Below are positions 51,701 through 59,414 of a stretch of 64,000 bases of DNA, in pieces. Below the pieces are notes generated by a model. That model searched no databases and was not told the DNA's origin. It saw only the letters and a list, made by a program, of their open reading frames with translations. Numbering within the stretch: position 1 is the first letter of the stretch; each line of letters starts with the position of its first letter. This DNA comes from Tetracentron sinense (lineage: Eukaryota > Streptophyta > Magnoliopsida > Trochodendrales > Trochodendraceae). The position numbers and the translations under genes are program-made. The stretch lies in NCBI GenBank assembly GCA_015143295.1, contig CM026573.1, positions 3,693,950 to 3,757,949 on the forward strand, read 5' to 3'.

Positions 51701-53057
51701 CATGCTGTGACGACTGTGAAAGAAGGGGTAATACAAGTCATCGTGATTACTTTAGTGAAGAAAATTCATCATGCATGTGCTCCGTTAAAAACTCGCTCGA
51801 GACAAGTCAATAAACCGACCCAACTCGGCCTAACTCGTCCGAGTTTTCTCCAATTATTCAGAACAGAGTTTTTCAAGCAAGTTGACTCAAAACCCAGTCG
51901 AGTCGAATAATATTGTAGGTTTAAAATTTCAAAATGTATCTCGATGGATCCCCCCTCAAAATACACGTAAATATTCTTCAGTTTATTATTCAATACCTTC
52001 TATAGATGTTTATTCATTTTGTCGGTGGTCATCCCTTGTAGCATTCAATAGGCAAATTCAAAGTAGCATGGAAAGGGTCATATTCTTTTCACTCATTTTA
52101 ATCCGTTTCTCCTTAAAAGCAAATTACTTTTGAATTCTTTGAAAGAGCGAAGAATTATAAAGCAATCAAGTGAGTAGTGATTAAATTAAAATGAATTCCC
52201 CATGGAGACCTTTTGATGTTAGTTGGGCCCCCCTTAAGTTTTAACATGCAAACCGCAATATGTGAGTTACTATCCAATTGTTTGATTTAAACCCTCGATT
52301 TCCCATCCATAATTTCTTCAAACCTCTAATGGTGGAATGCAGTAAATATGTGGAAATCTAAAATATAAGAAATCTAAAATTCTGATAATAAATAAGCAAA
52401 GGGATTTGAACAAACTCCCAACACTACCAAGTACCAACCTTAGATGTTGTGTACCCAGCAGCAAGAGCAAGCACCGGCTGCACAGCAATATAAAGCCCAG
52501 GAACATTAAAAGTCTCAAACATAATTTCACCAGTGTACTCGCGATTCTCCGGAGCAGTAAGCGGACTCTCAGTCAAAAGAAAGTAATGATCCTCGGGGTC
52601 ACACCGCAAGTAATTGAATATACACTGTTGCCAGAACCGCTCCATGGCATCCCAATTCTCCACCTGACCATGACGAATTGGGTAATTAAGATTATAAGTA
52701 CCACTCGATCGAGATCGAGCCAAAGCCTCCTCTCCAATGAAGAAATCAAGATCAGCCATAACACCCGCACTATGCTGCGCTTGCCAATTCCCCTTCCCGG
52801 AACCCCTCGACTGGTTCAAGAAAGACTCGTTAATGGCAACAACAGTAGGGGTAATGAAACACGGCTCAACATTACCAGCAAATCCCATCTTAGTATACCT
52901 GAAATCAATTAAAAAAAAAAAAAAAGGCGTAATGAAATACAGGGAAATTGAATAATAAAAAAAACACGGCTAGGCATTTCGTCGAACAGGTGGAGTGCGT
53001 GCGTTACCCGGTGCCGTTGTCGATGACAATGGCGGGACGAGACGTAGAAGCGTCCAT
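34047..53057 (-). CDS. ARP3: Actin-related protein 3 (ARP3), nine exons over 19 kb
   Basis: Subunit of the Arp2/3 complex, which nucleates branched actin filaments; with Arp2 it forms the first pseudo-subunits of the daughter filament, and in plants it is needed for trichome and pavement-cell shape. Exons (minus strand): 53057-53008, 52898-52439, 39921-39775, 38488-38396, 38207-38088, 36641-36531, 36091-35966, 35886-35788 and 34127-34047. All are GT-AG and in frame, total 428 aa, the family length. Visible actin-fold motifs: nucleotide loop [34 protein letters not shown] (phosphate 2), and [11 protein letters not shown] (adenosine). Also ARP3-typical are [55 protein letters not shown] and the C-terminal [11 protein letters not shown]. 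Intron 2 is 12.5 kb and filled with viral and retrotransposon debris. The gene looks intact despite this. Confidence 0.97.
34340..34820. repeat. Diverged direct duplication inside ARP3 intron 8
   Basis: The segment around 34482-34640 (ACTATCAGATCGAT...GATGATATACTGTGATTCTATT...AAGTCATG...GATGAGTGGTTTTGGGGACAG) is repeated in diverged form at about 34690-34815 (ACTATCAAATCAAT...GATGATTTACTATTGTTCTATT...AAGTCACG...AATGAGTGATTTTGGGACCAG). No coding content. Confidence 0.6.
34821..35787 (-). other. Remainder of ARP3 intron 8
   Basis: Non-coding; no recognised element. Confidence 0.5.
36642..38087 (-). other. ARP3 intron 5
   Basis: Non-coding. A stretch at about 37775-37895 repeats TATCGG/CCGATA-type motifs (CCCGTATCAGCCCGATATGG, CCCATATCGGCTGATGCCGG) in both orientations and ends TTTAAACCATG, a common style of plant dispersed repeat. 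The rest is AT-rich. Confidence 0.45.
38489..39774 (-). other. ARP3 intron 3
   Basis: Non-coding. A 127-codon minus-strand frame (38864-39247) has no recognisable domain. Confidence 0.5.
40096..40328. repeat. MITE with hairpin termini, ARP3 intron 2
   Basis: The left end is the hairpin GATTGATAATGTTCACAC-cg-TGTGTGAACGTTATCAATC (one mismatch). The right end is GTTAACATTCAC-gcacaca-GTGAATGTTAAC (12-bp perfect stem). The two ends are also mutual inverted relatives. The interior has GTGGCAGTTTTGTAAT and related CTGCCACTC, as in the element of the pectate lyase intron. (TA)n and (CA)n tracts (40027-40093) adjoin it. Confidence 0.65.
40383..40435 (+). mobile_element. Plus-strand pararetrovirus sliver
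   Basis: GATTATGTTACTAGGAAAGATTACATTCTCAAG matches 47340-47374 (GGTTATGTTACCAGGAAATATTACATTCTTGAG) in the same orientation. It abuts minus-strand reverse-transcriptase sequence, so the viral insert is rearranged here. Confidence 0.55.
40494..40778 (-). pseudogene. Endogenous caulimovirid reverse transcriptase fragment
   Basis: The minus-strand open frame carries the polymerase active-site motif YIDD (40736-40725), followed by spacing typical of caulimovirid/Ty3 RT, with a FLG motif downstream and a KFPD-like motif as in petuvirus/florendovirus-type viruses. It is only part of the palm domain; the upstream part (to about 41.1 kb) is shifted and interrupted and the downstream RNase H is missing. 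A non-functional relic, assigned to Caulimoviridae because of the neighbouring movement-protein and coat-protein-like segments. Confidence 0.75.
41300..42950 (-). pseudogene. Endogenous caulimovirid coat-protein-like region with degenerate zinc knuckle
   Basis: On the minus strand, readable in pieces through several in-frame stops and shifts. About 41.55-42.0 kb resembles the conserved middle of caulimovirid coat proteins (the GLP-F and TYG-L...LC-DLK pattern), followed by a basic stretch. A CX3GHX4C-like zinc-knuckle remnant lies at about 41328-41365. Upstream to 42.95 kb the sequence is acidic and asparagine-rich with no clear motif. It lies between the movement-protein segment and the RT segment, in the order expected for this virus family. 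Confidence 0.6.
43305..43380. repeat. Short direct repeat at the LINE 5' junction
   Basis: TTTCTAGACTTCAATAAGTT (from about 43310) and TTTCTAAACTTCAATAAGTT (from about 43352), each continuing TAACATC, are near-identical and 42 bases apart. The repeat straddles the boundary between viral and LINE sequence and may reflect an insertion-associated duplication. Confidence 0.6.
43352..44385 (+). mobile_element. 5'-truncated LINE inserted in the pararetrovirus
   Basis: The plus-strand frames 43347-43910 and (after a frameshift near 43850) 43852-44106 read through the C-terminal part of a plant non-LTR polyprotein. Visible are [37 protein letters not shown] and, after the shift, the zf-RVT motif [17 protein letters not shown]...IWSWF and [11 protein letters not shown]. 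The 3' end is CTTTTAATATAATCGCATTT then ACCGATCAAAAAAAAA. TTTATGTGTTT on the left and TTTTGTGTTTA on the right could be the target duplication. It interrupts the minus-strand viral insert between coat-protein-like and movement-protein parts, so it is younger than that insertion. Confidence 0.85.
44440..45078 (-). pseudogene. Endogenous caulimovirid movement-protein gene (broken)
   Basis: The minus-strand ATG at 45078 opens a 132-codon frame to 44680; homology continues after a break to about 44440. The pattern [14 protein letters not shown] followed by the conserved EGP-FNC-like and L-D segments is typical of the 30K-type movement protein of Caulimoviridae, which modifies plasmodesmata. Viral sequence further 3' is interrupted by the LINE. 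Read-through stops and shifts make it non-functional. Confidence 0.75.
45252..45263 (-). promoter_or_regulatory. Viral primer binding site, minus-strand copy
   Basis: TGGTATTAGAGC on the minus strand is one base different from the initiator-tRNA-Met primer site TGGTATCAGAGC used by caulimovirids and many LTR retrotransposons. It lies 174 bases upstream of the movement-protein ATG. Confidence 0.75.
45462..45676 (+). mobile_element. tRNA-derived SINE inserted in the viral leader
   Basis: Begins AACTTAACCTCAAGAGGTAGCTCAGTTGGCAAGGG with a clear tRNA-like A-box (TAGCTCAGTTGG). A weaker B-box-like region follows (GGTCTTGCGTTTGAC), and it ends with an A-rich tail (TTAAAAAAAACA). Flanking 15-bp duplication: AAGGAAGATGCCTTA (45447-45461) and AAGGAAGGTGCCTTA (45677-45691), one mismatch. 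The inverted viral copy at 47.5-48.6 kb lacks this insert, confirming it as an insertion. The open frames 45486-45731 and 45520-45795 are not genes. Confidence 0.9.
45780..45786 (-). promoter_or_regulatory. Viral TATA box, minus-strand copy
   Basis: TATAAAA on the minus strand (context GCCTATAAAACGGAGAC), identical in position and context to that in the plus-strand copy. Distance to the primer site, after removing the SINE and its duplication, is about 290 bases, as in the other copy. Confidence 0.7.
46150..47520 (+). pseudogene. Loop between viral arms: 3' open-frame remnants
   Basis: The plus-strand frames at 46393-46802, 47008-47265 and 47163-47372 overlap and shift. The last reads [11 protein letters not shown]...[10 protein letters not shown], resembling a conserved tryptophan-rich segment of pararetrovirus polyproteins upstream of the promoter. 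It continues into a Ser-rich tail (about 47460-47520). All frames are broken. Interpreted as the 3' part of a viral genome unit preceding the right-arm promoter. Confidence 0.5.
47917..47923 (+). promoter_or_regulatory. Viral TATA box, plus-strand copy
   Basis: TATAAAA in the context TTTGCCTATAAAACGGAGGC, with TTTGATGTCCGTCATTTGCC just upstream. Resembles the core of caulimovirid full-length transcript promoters. Confidence 0.7.
48202..48213 (+). promoter_or_regulatory. Viral primer binding site, plus-strand copy
   Basis: TGGTATCAGAGC is an exact match to the 12-base site complementary to the 3' end of initiator tRNA-Met, used to prime minus-strand DNA in caulimovirids. Confidence 0.85.
48675..48702. 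repeat. (TG)n microsatellite
   Basis: About 14 TG units, directly seen, at the outer edge of the viral right arm. Confidence 0.95.
49250..50520 (+). mobile_element. Degenerate LINE reverse-transcriptase fragment
   Basis: Plus-strand pieces read like plant LINE RT. Near 49560-49740: [14 protein letters not shown], FIAPN-like and [12 protein letters not shown] segments with stops. At about 50290-50520: LYYMPIFQ...[13 protein letters not shown] then (shifted) a VKKFYLW-like segment, the usual region after the RT. All frames broken; 3' end not visible. Confidence 0.65.
50521..51209 (-). other. Intronic DNA, unclassified
   Basis: Non-coding; no element recognised. The frame at 50913-51203 (+) has no motif. 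Confidence 0.4.
51210..51910. repeat. ACTCG-rich foldback repeat
   Basis: The left block (CTCGACTCGACTC...GCCGAGTCGAGTAACTC, 51220-51300) and the right block (AACTCGCTCGAGAC...ACTCGGCCTAACTCGTCCGAG...CAGTCGAGTCGA, 51790-51910) are inverted relatives around an AT-rich centre with (TA)n(TG)n at 51301-51328. It resembles plant non-autonomous hAT repeats with GAGTCGAG subterminal motifs. Confidence 0.5.
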
Positions 53058-53116
53058 TGGAGAGAAGAGAGAGGGAGGTTGAGATCCGAGAAGAAGGGTT
53101 TAAGGGAAGGGATCAT
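52816..53116 (-). other. Upstream ORF overlapping the ARP3 start
   Basis: On the minus strand an ATG at 53116-53114 in strong context (CCACCATGA) lies 59 bases upstream of the ARP3 ATG and in another frame. After splicing of intron 1 it would run 63 codons and stop at about 52816, inside exon 2. If the transcription start is upstream of 53116, it would compete with ARP3 translation. Whether it is transcribed is unknown. Confidence 0.4.
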
Positions 53117-54883
53117 GGTGGTGGTGGGGGTCTCGGGAAGCGCGAGGAAGAATATGTTGACGTCGATCCCAAGGGAAAGCGGCGACTCAACGCGCAGCGT
53201 CGTGGCTTGAAGCAGAATCTTCCATCCATTTCAATTAAGAAGGTAGAAGTTGCAGAGAAAGATTTTTGATCAGTATCGTCATCATGGTTTCGGTTCTTTT
53301 CTTCGCAATTAAACAACACCGTAGCTCTTGATCTTGACTATTTAAGCTCCAAACTTTTTATGTATCTTTTGGGGAGGGCTTCTAAGCTTAGCAAAGAATT
53401 TACTTTTGCTTGCGTGTCTTTCTTTTCTTCTTCCCTTTTTATTTTTCATTTTTCATTTTTTTTATTTTAATGTTTTTTCATTTTTTTTTGTTTGGTCAGT
53501 GATGAGCGGCATGAGCCCACCACGCATTTGCTATATAGTCAAATTTTGTATCCAAGTGTCCTTTTAACAGTATTTTTAATTATAGTTAAGCTGATGAAAA
53601 CTAACGTAAATATTTTTTGTTTAAAAAAACAATCCAGATTAGATTACTTAACCCTAAGAATGTTTAAATTTAATTCGGATAAGTGTTAAAAAGAAGGCAT
53701 GAGCAATGAAGACCACATAATCAAATGCGATGGTACGTTAAATGGTAAGTTAACATTTTTTTTCAGTCAAATACAGTTAGGCTGCAACCCACAACCAACA
53801 ACCTCAATTAACTTCATAGTGATTAATGGGTTAAAGAGCAAAGCACTCGACTTAGAAACAAGTTAAGCATGGTGGGCCTATCAATTAGCACTCCGGGATT
53901 TAAACCCTGGACATCTCACATGGGGATATACATACTACCATTGGCTAAGCTGGTGTTATTTTAGGGTCAGTGTGGACACCCAAAGGAATTCTTCACATCA
54001 GGAGGAAGCTTCCCTTATTTGATCCCAAATTATCCCATGCCATCTCTCAGCTATATACTTTAATGAGAACGTTTGGCAAATCTTAATTTGTTTGATAAAA
54101 ATGAAAAATAAGCTCCAAACATTTGTAATAATATATTTAATATTACATACAGATTAGTATTTATTTAGGGAAATTTACGTCTTTAAAAAAAATACACAAC
54201 TGAACATAAAATTCAAGTTAGAAATATAACAATTACAGACAGATGGGAAATGATGTGAAAGTTTGATTGATTTTATTTGGCTTGTGCTGGAATCGAAATC
54301 TTTTTTTCCCTTTTTTGTTGAAACTTGTTGATTCTATTTGTTATTATTTTAAGGTTATGATAGAATAGATCAGGGTCTAAGAATTAATGCCTTGGACTCC
54401 AATGGAGATTTGTTGGATTCATTTTTTTTCATTTAGATTGCTGCTAATAATTTGCTTTCATGACTCCAAGTAAAACAAGTCCGCACCGGCAATTTTAAAA
54501 GAAAAAACAACAACAGAAGAATCCAAAGATCCCTATTTTTATTGAATGCATGAGATTCTCTAATGCATTTACACATGAGAGGATGGGGACTCTAAGACAA
54601 AAGATGAGCTGGTGGAATTATTTTAATTACCATCTATTTGAGTATACTGCCCTGGTATCCAGGGTGATGGGTCGGCAAGAGCTCCAATCTCCCCAAGCTA
54701 AACACTAATCATAGTTAAATGATAAAAGAGGTGGTTATTTTTAAGTATATGCTTTTTCAAGACATTTAGTTTCGCATTACTAAGTAATAGAAAAAAGCTT
54801 GGCTGATATATGCTGGAATGAACAGTTCAGAAAGAGTGCATTTGAGAGGAACTGAAAGTAACTTCGATAGGTATTAAAATAAA
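53117..54883. other. ARP3 upstream region and intergenic DNA
   Basis: CT/CCA-rich leader-like sequence (minus strand) to about 53320, then AT-rich DNA without a gene. No clear TATA box. Plus-strand frames at 52995-53269 are shadows of the GC-rich leader. At about 53840-53945, GGTTAAAGAGCAAAGCACTCG...GGGATTTAAACCCTGG might be an old SINE, not supported further. Confidence 0.45.
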
Positions 54884-55052
54884 GGATAAAGCTTCTGAGA
54901 CCCCCTTAGGGCTGAGACCAACCAGAACGTGCTCTAAGAGCATGTGATTTTAGGTGGGACCTACCATGTGAAATGGCTCCACCTGAAATCCCGTGCTCTT
55001 AGAGCACGGTCTCGGTGGTCTCGGCCCTAATGGGGTCTCAGTAGCAAAGTCC
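54884..55052. repeat. MITE (169 bp, perfect 9-bp TSD, hairpin termini)
   Basis: The left end GGATAAAGCTTCTGAGACCC and the reverse complement of the right end GGACTTTGCTACTGAGACCC are terminal inverted repeats. Each terminus holds its own hairpin: CGTGCTCT-a-AGAGCATG left and CCGTGCTCT-t-AGAGCACGG right. Flanks are TAAAATAAA at 54875-54883 and 55053-55061, a perfect 9-bp duplication. Mutator-like MITE. Confidence 0.92.
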
Positions 55053-55064
55053 TAAAATAAAAGT

Positions 55065-55350
55065 GTGATTATTTTTTGAAATTAATTGATCAACCACCTC
55101 AATAAGCATGAAAACATGATCTGAGGTAGTAGAAGAGATATGATGCACAGCTAATCCCTTATACCAGTCTAGCCAGCTCATCGAAACCATGGCTCTATCT
55201 AGTCTCTCTTGGATATTTGCTCCGCCCTTCCTCATATTATTCCAAGTAAAATCAAATCTACTATAAACCAGGTCAACCAATTGACATTCAATAACAGCCT
55301 CCTGAAAGTCCTCCATTTTCTGTTCATTCTTAATCTGCCCCAAAAGAGTG
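55065..55350 (-). mobile_element. LINE endonuclease-domain fragment
   Basis: The minus-strand frame 55496-55038 includes DFQEAVIECQLVDLVYSRFD followed by FTWNN and IQERLDRAMVSMSW, then a SDH motif. This is the C-terminal half of the apurinic-type endonuclease domain of plant LINEs (exonuclease-endonuclease-phosphatase fold). Only this part is readable; the MITE at 54884-55052 sits at its downstream edge. Confidence 0.8.
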
Positions 55351-55555
55351 GAACAAAACGATTGTAAAAATAAAATGGATGGAGATAGTAAAAAAAGATT
55401 TTGATTGCATATGTTTAACCTTGAAGTTATGGCTTGTGTTCTAATATATAGAATAGTGGGGGAGATAAGATTCATGTTACCATTAATTTCATACACCCTA
55501 ATATTGTTTTTCGACCCTAGTTTTATAAATTATTTAATGGAAACTGGCTATACAG

Positions 55556-55742
55556 CCTGAGATTGGATCACAGTCAATTACGATTGAATTCAGGAGAGTT
55601 CAATTGCATATGTGTCACTTGTGGATTGGAGGAGCAATTTTGAATTTTAATTTCCCGCTTCTTTCCTTTTCTCCTCCAATCCACAAGCTACACATATGCG
55701 AACTCTCCTGAGTTCAATCGCAATTGACTGTGATGGGGTTTG
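55556..55742. repeat. MITE related to family M1 termini
   Basis: GATTGGATCACAGTCAATTACGATTGAATTCAGGAGAG pairs with CTCTCCTGAGTTCAATCGCAATTGACTGTGATG. The central CTCCAATCCACAAG/CTTGTGGATTGGAG also pairs. Terminal sequences resemble those of the copies at 29074 and 31191 but the interior differs. No clear target duplication. Confidence 0.65.
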
Positions 55743-56956
55743 TCTCTGAGTAGTGACCTGTAATCCTAAAAACTGATGTCAAATCCCATCTCAACTATCT
55801 CATTCTGTGGCACTTATTCCCTGTGGATATTCATGCTCCTCGAATGGATCGGAATGGTCTCTATCCCATGTTCAGCATCAAAGAAATTAATCAGTTCACA
55901 CCCTGGCTTCTCTATGTTCATGTCATTTGCATCTTTTTTTTTCTCTGTTAGTCATCCCTCTAGAACTATTTCCTAGCTAGTTTAAAAATGATTTCTTTCT
56001 TGTGGGGACCAGCCCTTGAATCCCCCTCAAAAGAATGGCTTATCTTGTCCACAACTTTTGGCAAATTTTCTTATAACTTCCAAATTTCTCTGCATTTTAT
56101 TTAATTGTGGATTGGCATTATCTCCCACTGATCTTTGATTCTACCCACCAGTGCTCACCAAAAAATTGGCATTTATCATCGAGTTTGGGTTGGGTCCGAA
56201 TACCCGAGGCCACAACCCAAGGCCAACCCGAACCATGATGGATCTTACTTCATTTGGAGGATCAAAATGCATAAGCTTGATAGTTCTAGACTGGGTCAAT
56301 CTATTGGCTGAGCCGTAAGGAGTATGTGAAGGTAGCTAACTTGCTTGACAAAGCTTTGCTGGAAAATTCATACATATTGGGTTGATGTTTGGAATCATCA
56401 AGCGTCCCTTCTTTTGCTTAGACTTACAAAGCTCAGCACTTTGGAAGTCTCGAGCCTTTAAGTGCCGGGATTTGCAAGTCTCGTCATTTAGCAATATTTA
56501 TGTTGAGCTTAGGAAATCCTGAGTGAATTTGCAGTAACTTGAATTCCTACCATCATGAGATTTTAAGTCCCCGCATTTTTTGTGAGACTTGAAATCCCTC
56601 ATTTTGTGGCTTTTGAACCCCCCATAGAATTGAATCCTAAGAAATGAGAAGCAAAAGAATATAAGAATTAAGAATTCTCACCTCAAATTCCCACGAAAAC
56701 AAACCTAAAAGGAAAGGGGGAAGAAGATGATTGAATATATATGGAGATCAACATTCTTTCCTTAAAAATCTATGCTTTTCAGCCGTATAAAGAACAAAAA
56801 GAGGCTCCCAACATGTTAAGCACATGACTAGCCTATAAGATTCTTCCTTTGAAATTTGGAACTAGCTAGATTCACCAATGGTACATTTGCCCAATATTTT
56901 AGGTGAATATATATATATATAGTAAGGGTAGGAGAGATTATAGTGAGGGGTTATAC
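55743..56956. other. Intergenic; upstream of the small peptide gene
   Basis: No gene recognised. Part of 55.75-56.15 kb may be further LINE debris (minus strand) but I see no certain motif. A (TA)n tract at about 56909-56921 precedes the peptide gene by 36 bases and could serve as its TATA region. Confidence 0.35.
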
Positions 56957-57290
56957 ATGGAGGTGTTGATGGTGATTAAGATGGTCATTTGCTTCTCCTT
57001 GCTTGGCCAACAACTCACACTTGCTAAACCAAATTCCTCAGGTATAGAAACAGAATTCTCTATATCAAAATTTTATAGCAGCTTACATTTTCATTTTAAG
57101 ACATTTTTTTTCAATGGGTGAAAATTAAGAGACCATGCAAACGTTTGCAGGGGTGATGCGATTTTCGGATCAGCAGCAACAAATAGAAAGAAGAAATGAG
57201 GACAGGCTAGGGGTGGTTCCCTGGTGGTGGTCAGAAGATTATTCTGTGGCTCGTCAGCGAAAACCTGTACATCATAAGTTGGACCCCTAA
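56957..57290 (+). CDS. Putative RGF/GOLVEN/CLEL-type secreted peptide precursor, two exons
   Basis: Exon 1 56957-57041, a 109-base intron (CAG|GTATAG ... TTTGCAG|GGG), exon 2 57151-57290, stop TAA; 74 aa. Residues 1-23 are hydrophobic (MEVLMVIKMVICFSLLGQQL) and look like a signal peptide. A charged, variable middle (DQQQQIERRNEDR) follows, then a C-terminal block VVPWWWSEDYSVARQRKPVHH with a short KLDP extension. Residues 58-70, DYSVARQRKPVHH, match the layout of root meristem growth factor / GOLVEN / CLE-like peptides: 13 residues, Asp-Tyr at 1-2 (tyrosine sulfation site), Pro at 10, His-Asn-like end. In that family the peptide is cut from a small precursor, sulfated and perceived by LRR receptor kinases in root meristems. 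Odd points are the short precursor, His instead of the usual terminal Asn and the KLDP tail. Could be a different peptide family or a chance frame. Confidence 0.6.

Positions 57291-57294
<4 letters not shown>

Positions 57295-57355
<61 letters not shown>
57295..57355. repeat. Compound (CT)n(TA)n microsatellite
   Basis: About 16 CT units then about 14 TA units, directly downstream of the peptide gene stop codon, so within its probable 3' UTR. Confidence 0.95.
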
Positions 57356-57358
<3 letters not shown>

Positions 57359-59414
57359 TTAGAGATCATAATTGCATTTGTTATCTGTTATGAGTTACAA
57401 CTTTTATATGAATTTGCTTTAAGGATTGAATGATTTTTGGTTTCTAAACCGAGTAACAGATTTTAACAATGGTTTTTGCTATGTAAAAATACTGAAAACA
57501 AAAATTATAACTGTTGCTCATTCCCATTGTTGGGGTGGTATTGAGGAAAAACCCTTATGACATCTTTGGAATGTCATGTTCTCATCCATTCGGATGGTCA
57601 TGTGGGTTATGGTTCGCCTAGTTCATATTTACGACCAATTCAATACAATCGACGAGTTGGAGCAATTTTGAATTTGGGGTCCAGATTGATTGAACATTTG
57701 TGTATCATGCCTACAACATTAGTCTATAAAGAAGTTTGAGTAGCTTTCATGGCTGTAACATAAGTCCATCATTGGTCTAATTGTCTGTGCTATTACTACC
57801 TAGCTCTTCAAGCACTCACCATCATCATCATCCATGCTTTTGGGGTTGGGTACACAAATCATGTTCCACGGAAAAAAATATCAGGAATTATGTCATAGGA
57901 TTTTGCAGAATTTTTAGCTGCAAACATAGCCTCCTTAATTTATTTGGACTTGGGTATGACATAGGGGAGTTCTGTCCCCACAGATGGTTCTTATAATTTC
58001 TTGTTTTCTATTTCGGCAATTTGTTTATCTCTATCTAACACAACTGTTACATCTGTATAGAGATTCTCAAAACAATTACTGAGTGGAAAAGAGGAGTGTG
58101 AAATCTCCTTTACAGTTAGTAGAATAATGAGAGAAATAATGGATACTGTAGATGGCGCATGCATGTTGGTTTTTGGCTCCCATGTTCTAAAAGTGCATTA
58201 GATAGATTCCATTTAGTTTTTCTTCATAATCTCTCTTTCCTCTCTTCTACTGTTAGGCTTAATTATCCTAAACACTCTTGAAAATGATCTTATTCTTCCT
58301 CCCTAGCTAAGTTGGCATTACCGTTAAAAAGAGCTTCCAGGTGTCATGATGTGCTTCAAGTGTCACAATGTGGTAGGGGCATGGAACAGGTGAAAGATGC
58401 CACGTGGAAAGATGACCATCACACATGCTTGGCTGCAAGAGGTCCTGGGATCAAGTCACCCATATAGATTAGGGTGTTGATTACAAAATTTTATTGGTTA
58501 CTATGAATGCTTTTTTTTTAATGATATGGTACTATGATTGCCTTTGGAGAGCCCTTTTAGAGTTATGTTTCTATATCACCTCTCCAAATCGTAACTAAAA
58601 TTTAAGAGACAATGGGAGAAAAAGAAGAGGATTAATTTAAACAAATTCCTGTAAAATTTGATAGATAGTGTGAAATACAAAGTGCATCTCATAAAACTGC
58701 GTACATATCATGGCTCTTACACACTATTGAATTATGGTAAGTCATATAAGTTCATGTTTTTAACATGAGAGGCAGGTGGCTTGTCTTAGAGCGCCATATT
58801 CGCGTGATAATCCTAGATTAACCATGTCAATATTAGAGATAGTTTAGATAATACAGATAGGTGTAATAATGTGAGATGAGATAAATTGTATCTCACCTCA
58901 TATCTAGGTAGATTTGAATTTGAAAAAGATTAGAATCAATTAGTTTGATTTGATTAGGATTAGATTTGATAGAGTTTTCATCTTGAGGTGATATAATATC
59001 TATATAAACCCTCTATGGGGCCATTGTAAATCATCCAAGCTATATATATTCAATAAATACTTTCTTTTATCAGTCAATACGTCTCCTAGTACATTCAATT
59101 GCAAATTTTGAAACCATGAGCAAAAACACAAATTGATAACTGCCCATTTCAAGCTTACACATGAATTCACCACACTCTCTCTAGTATTCAGAATGATGTT
59201 AGACGGTATCATCCATGTTTCACTCATCATAAGGGCTACTGCATCAGGCTGGGCCTGCCCGAAGATAACAATGGGCTACTCTAGGTCCAGGCTCAGCTTT
59301 GGGACCTTGTTAAGTCCATAATGGATTCAGACCAATACTCTCCCAGCCCAAACTGGAATATAGAATGTATTTACTAATCTCCTACTTTATTAAAGATATC
59401 TCCTCTATTATTTA
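57356..59414. other. Intergenic, no recognised gene
   Basis: Short open frames (57557-57739, 57781-57996, 59000-59230, 59133-59321) show no domain or signal peptide I can support. Mostly AT-rich DNA. Confidence 0.45.

Larger units (their letters stand above)
39922..52438 (-). other. ARP3 intron 2 (12.5 kb)
   Basis: Lies between the codon triplets TCT AAG (exon 2 end) and TGT GAA (exon 3 start), with GT-AG ends. It contains, from low to high coordinates, a hairpin-ended MITE, an inverted arrangement of endogenous pararetrovirus pieces (40.38-48.66 kb), a nested LINE, a nested SINE, another LINE fragment and an ACTCG-rich foldback. It accounts for two thirds of the gene length. Confidence 0.9.

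Noticed and set aside
52995..53319. Overlapping open frames on both strands at the ARP3 5' end as a divergent gene
   Set aside because: CT-rich leader sequence without splice-consistent extension or domain; only the uATG at 53116 is worth noting.
53840..53945. Another SINE (GGGATTTAAACCCTGG B-box-like)
   Set aside because: No A-box, tail or target duplication could be identified.
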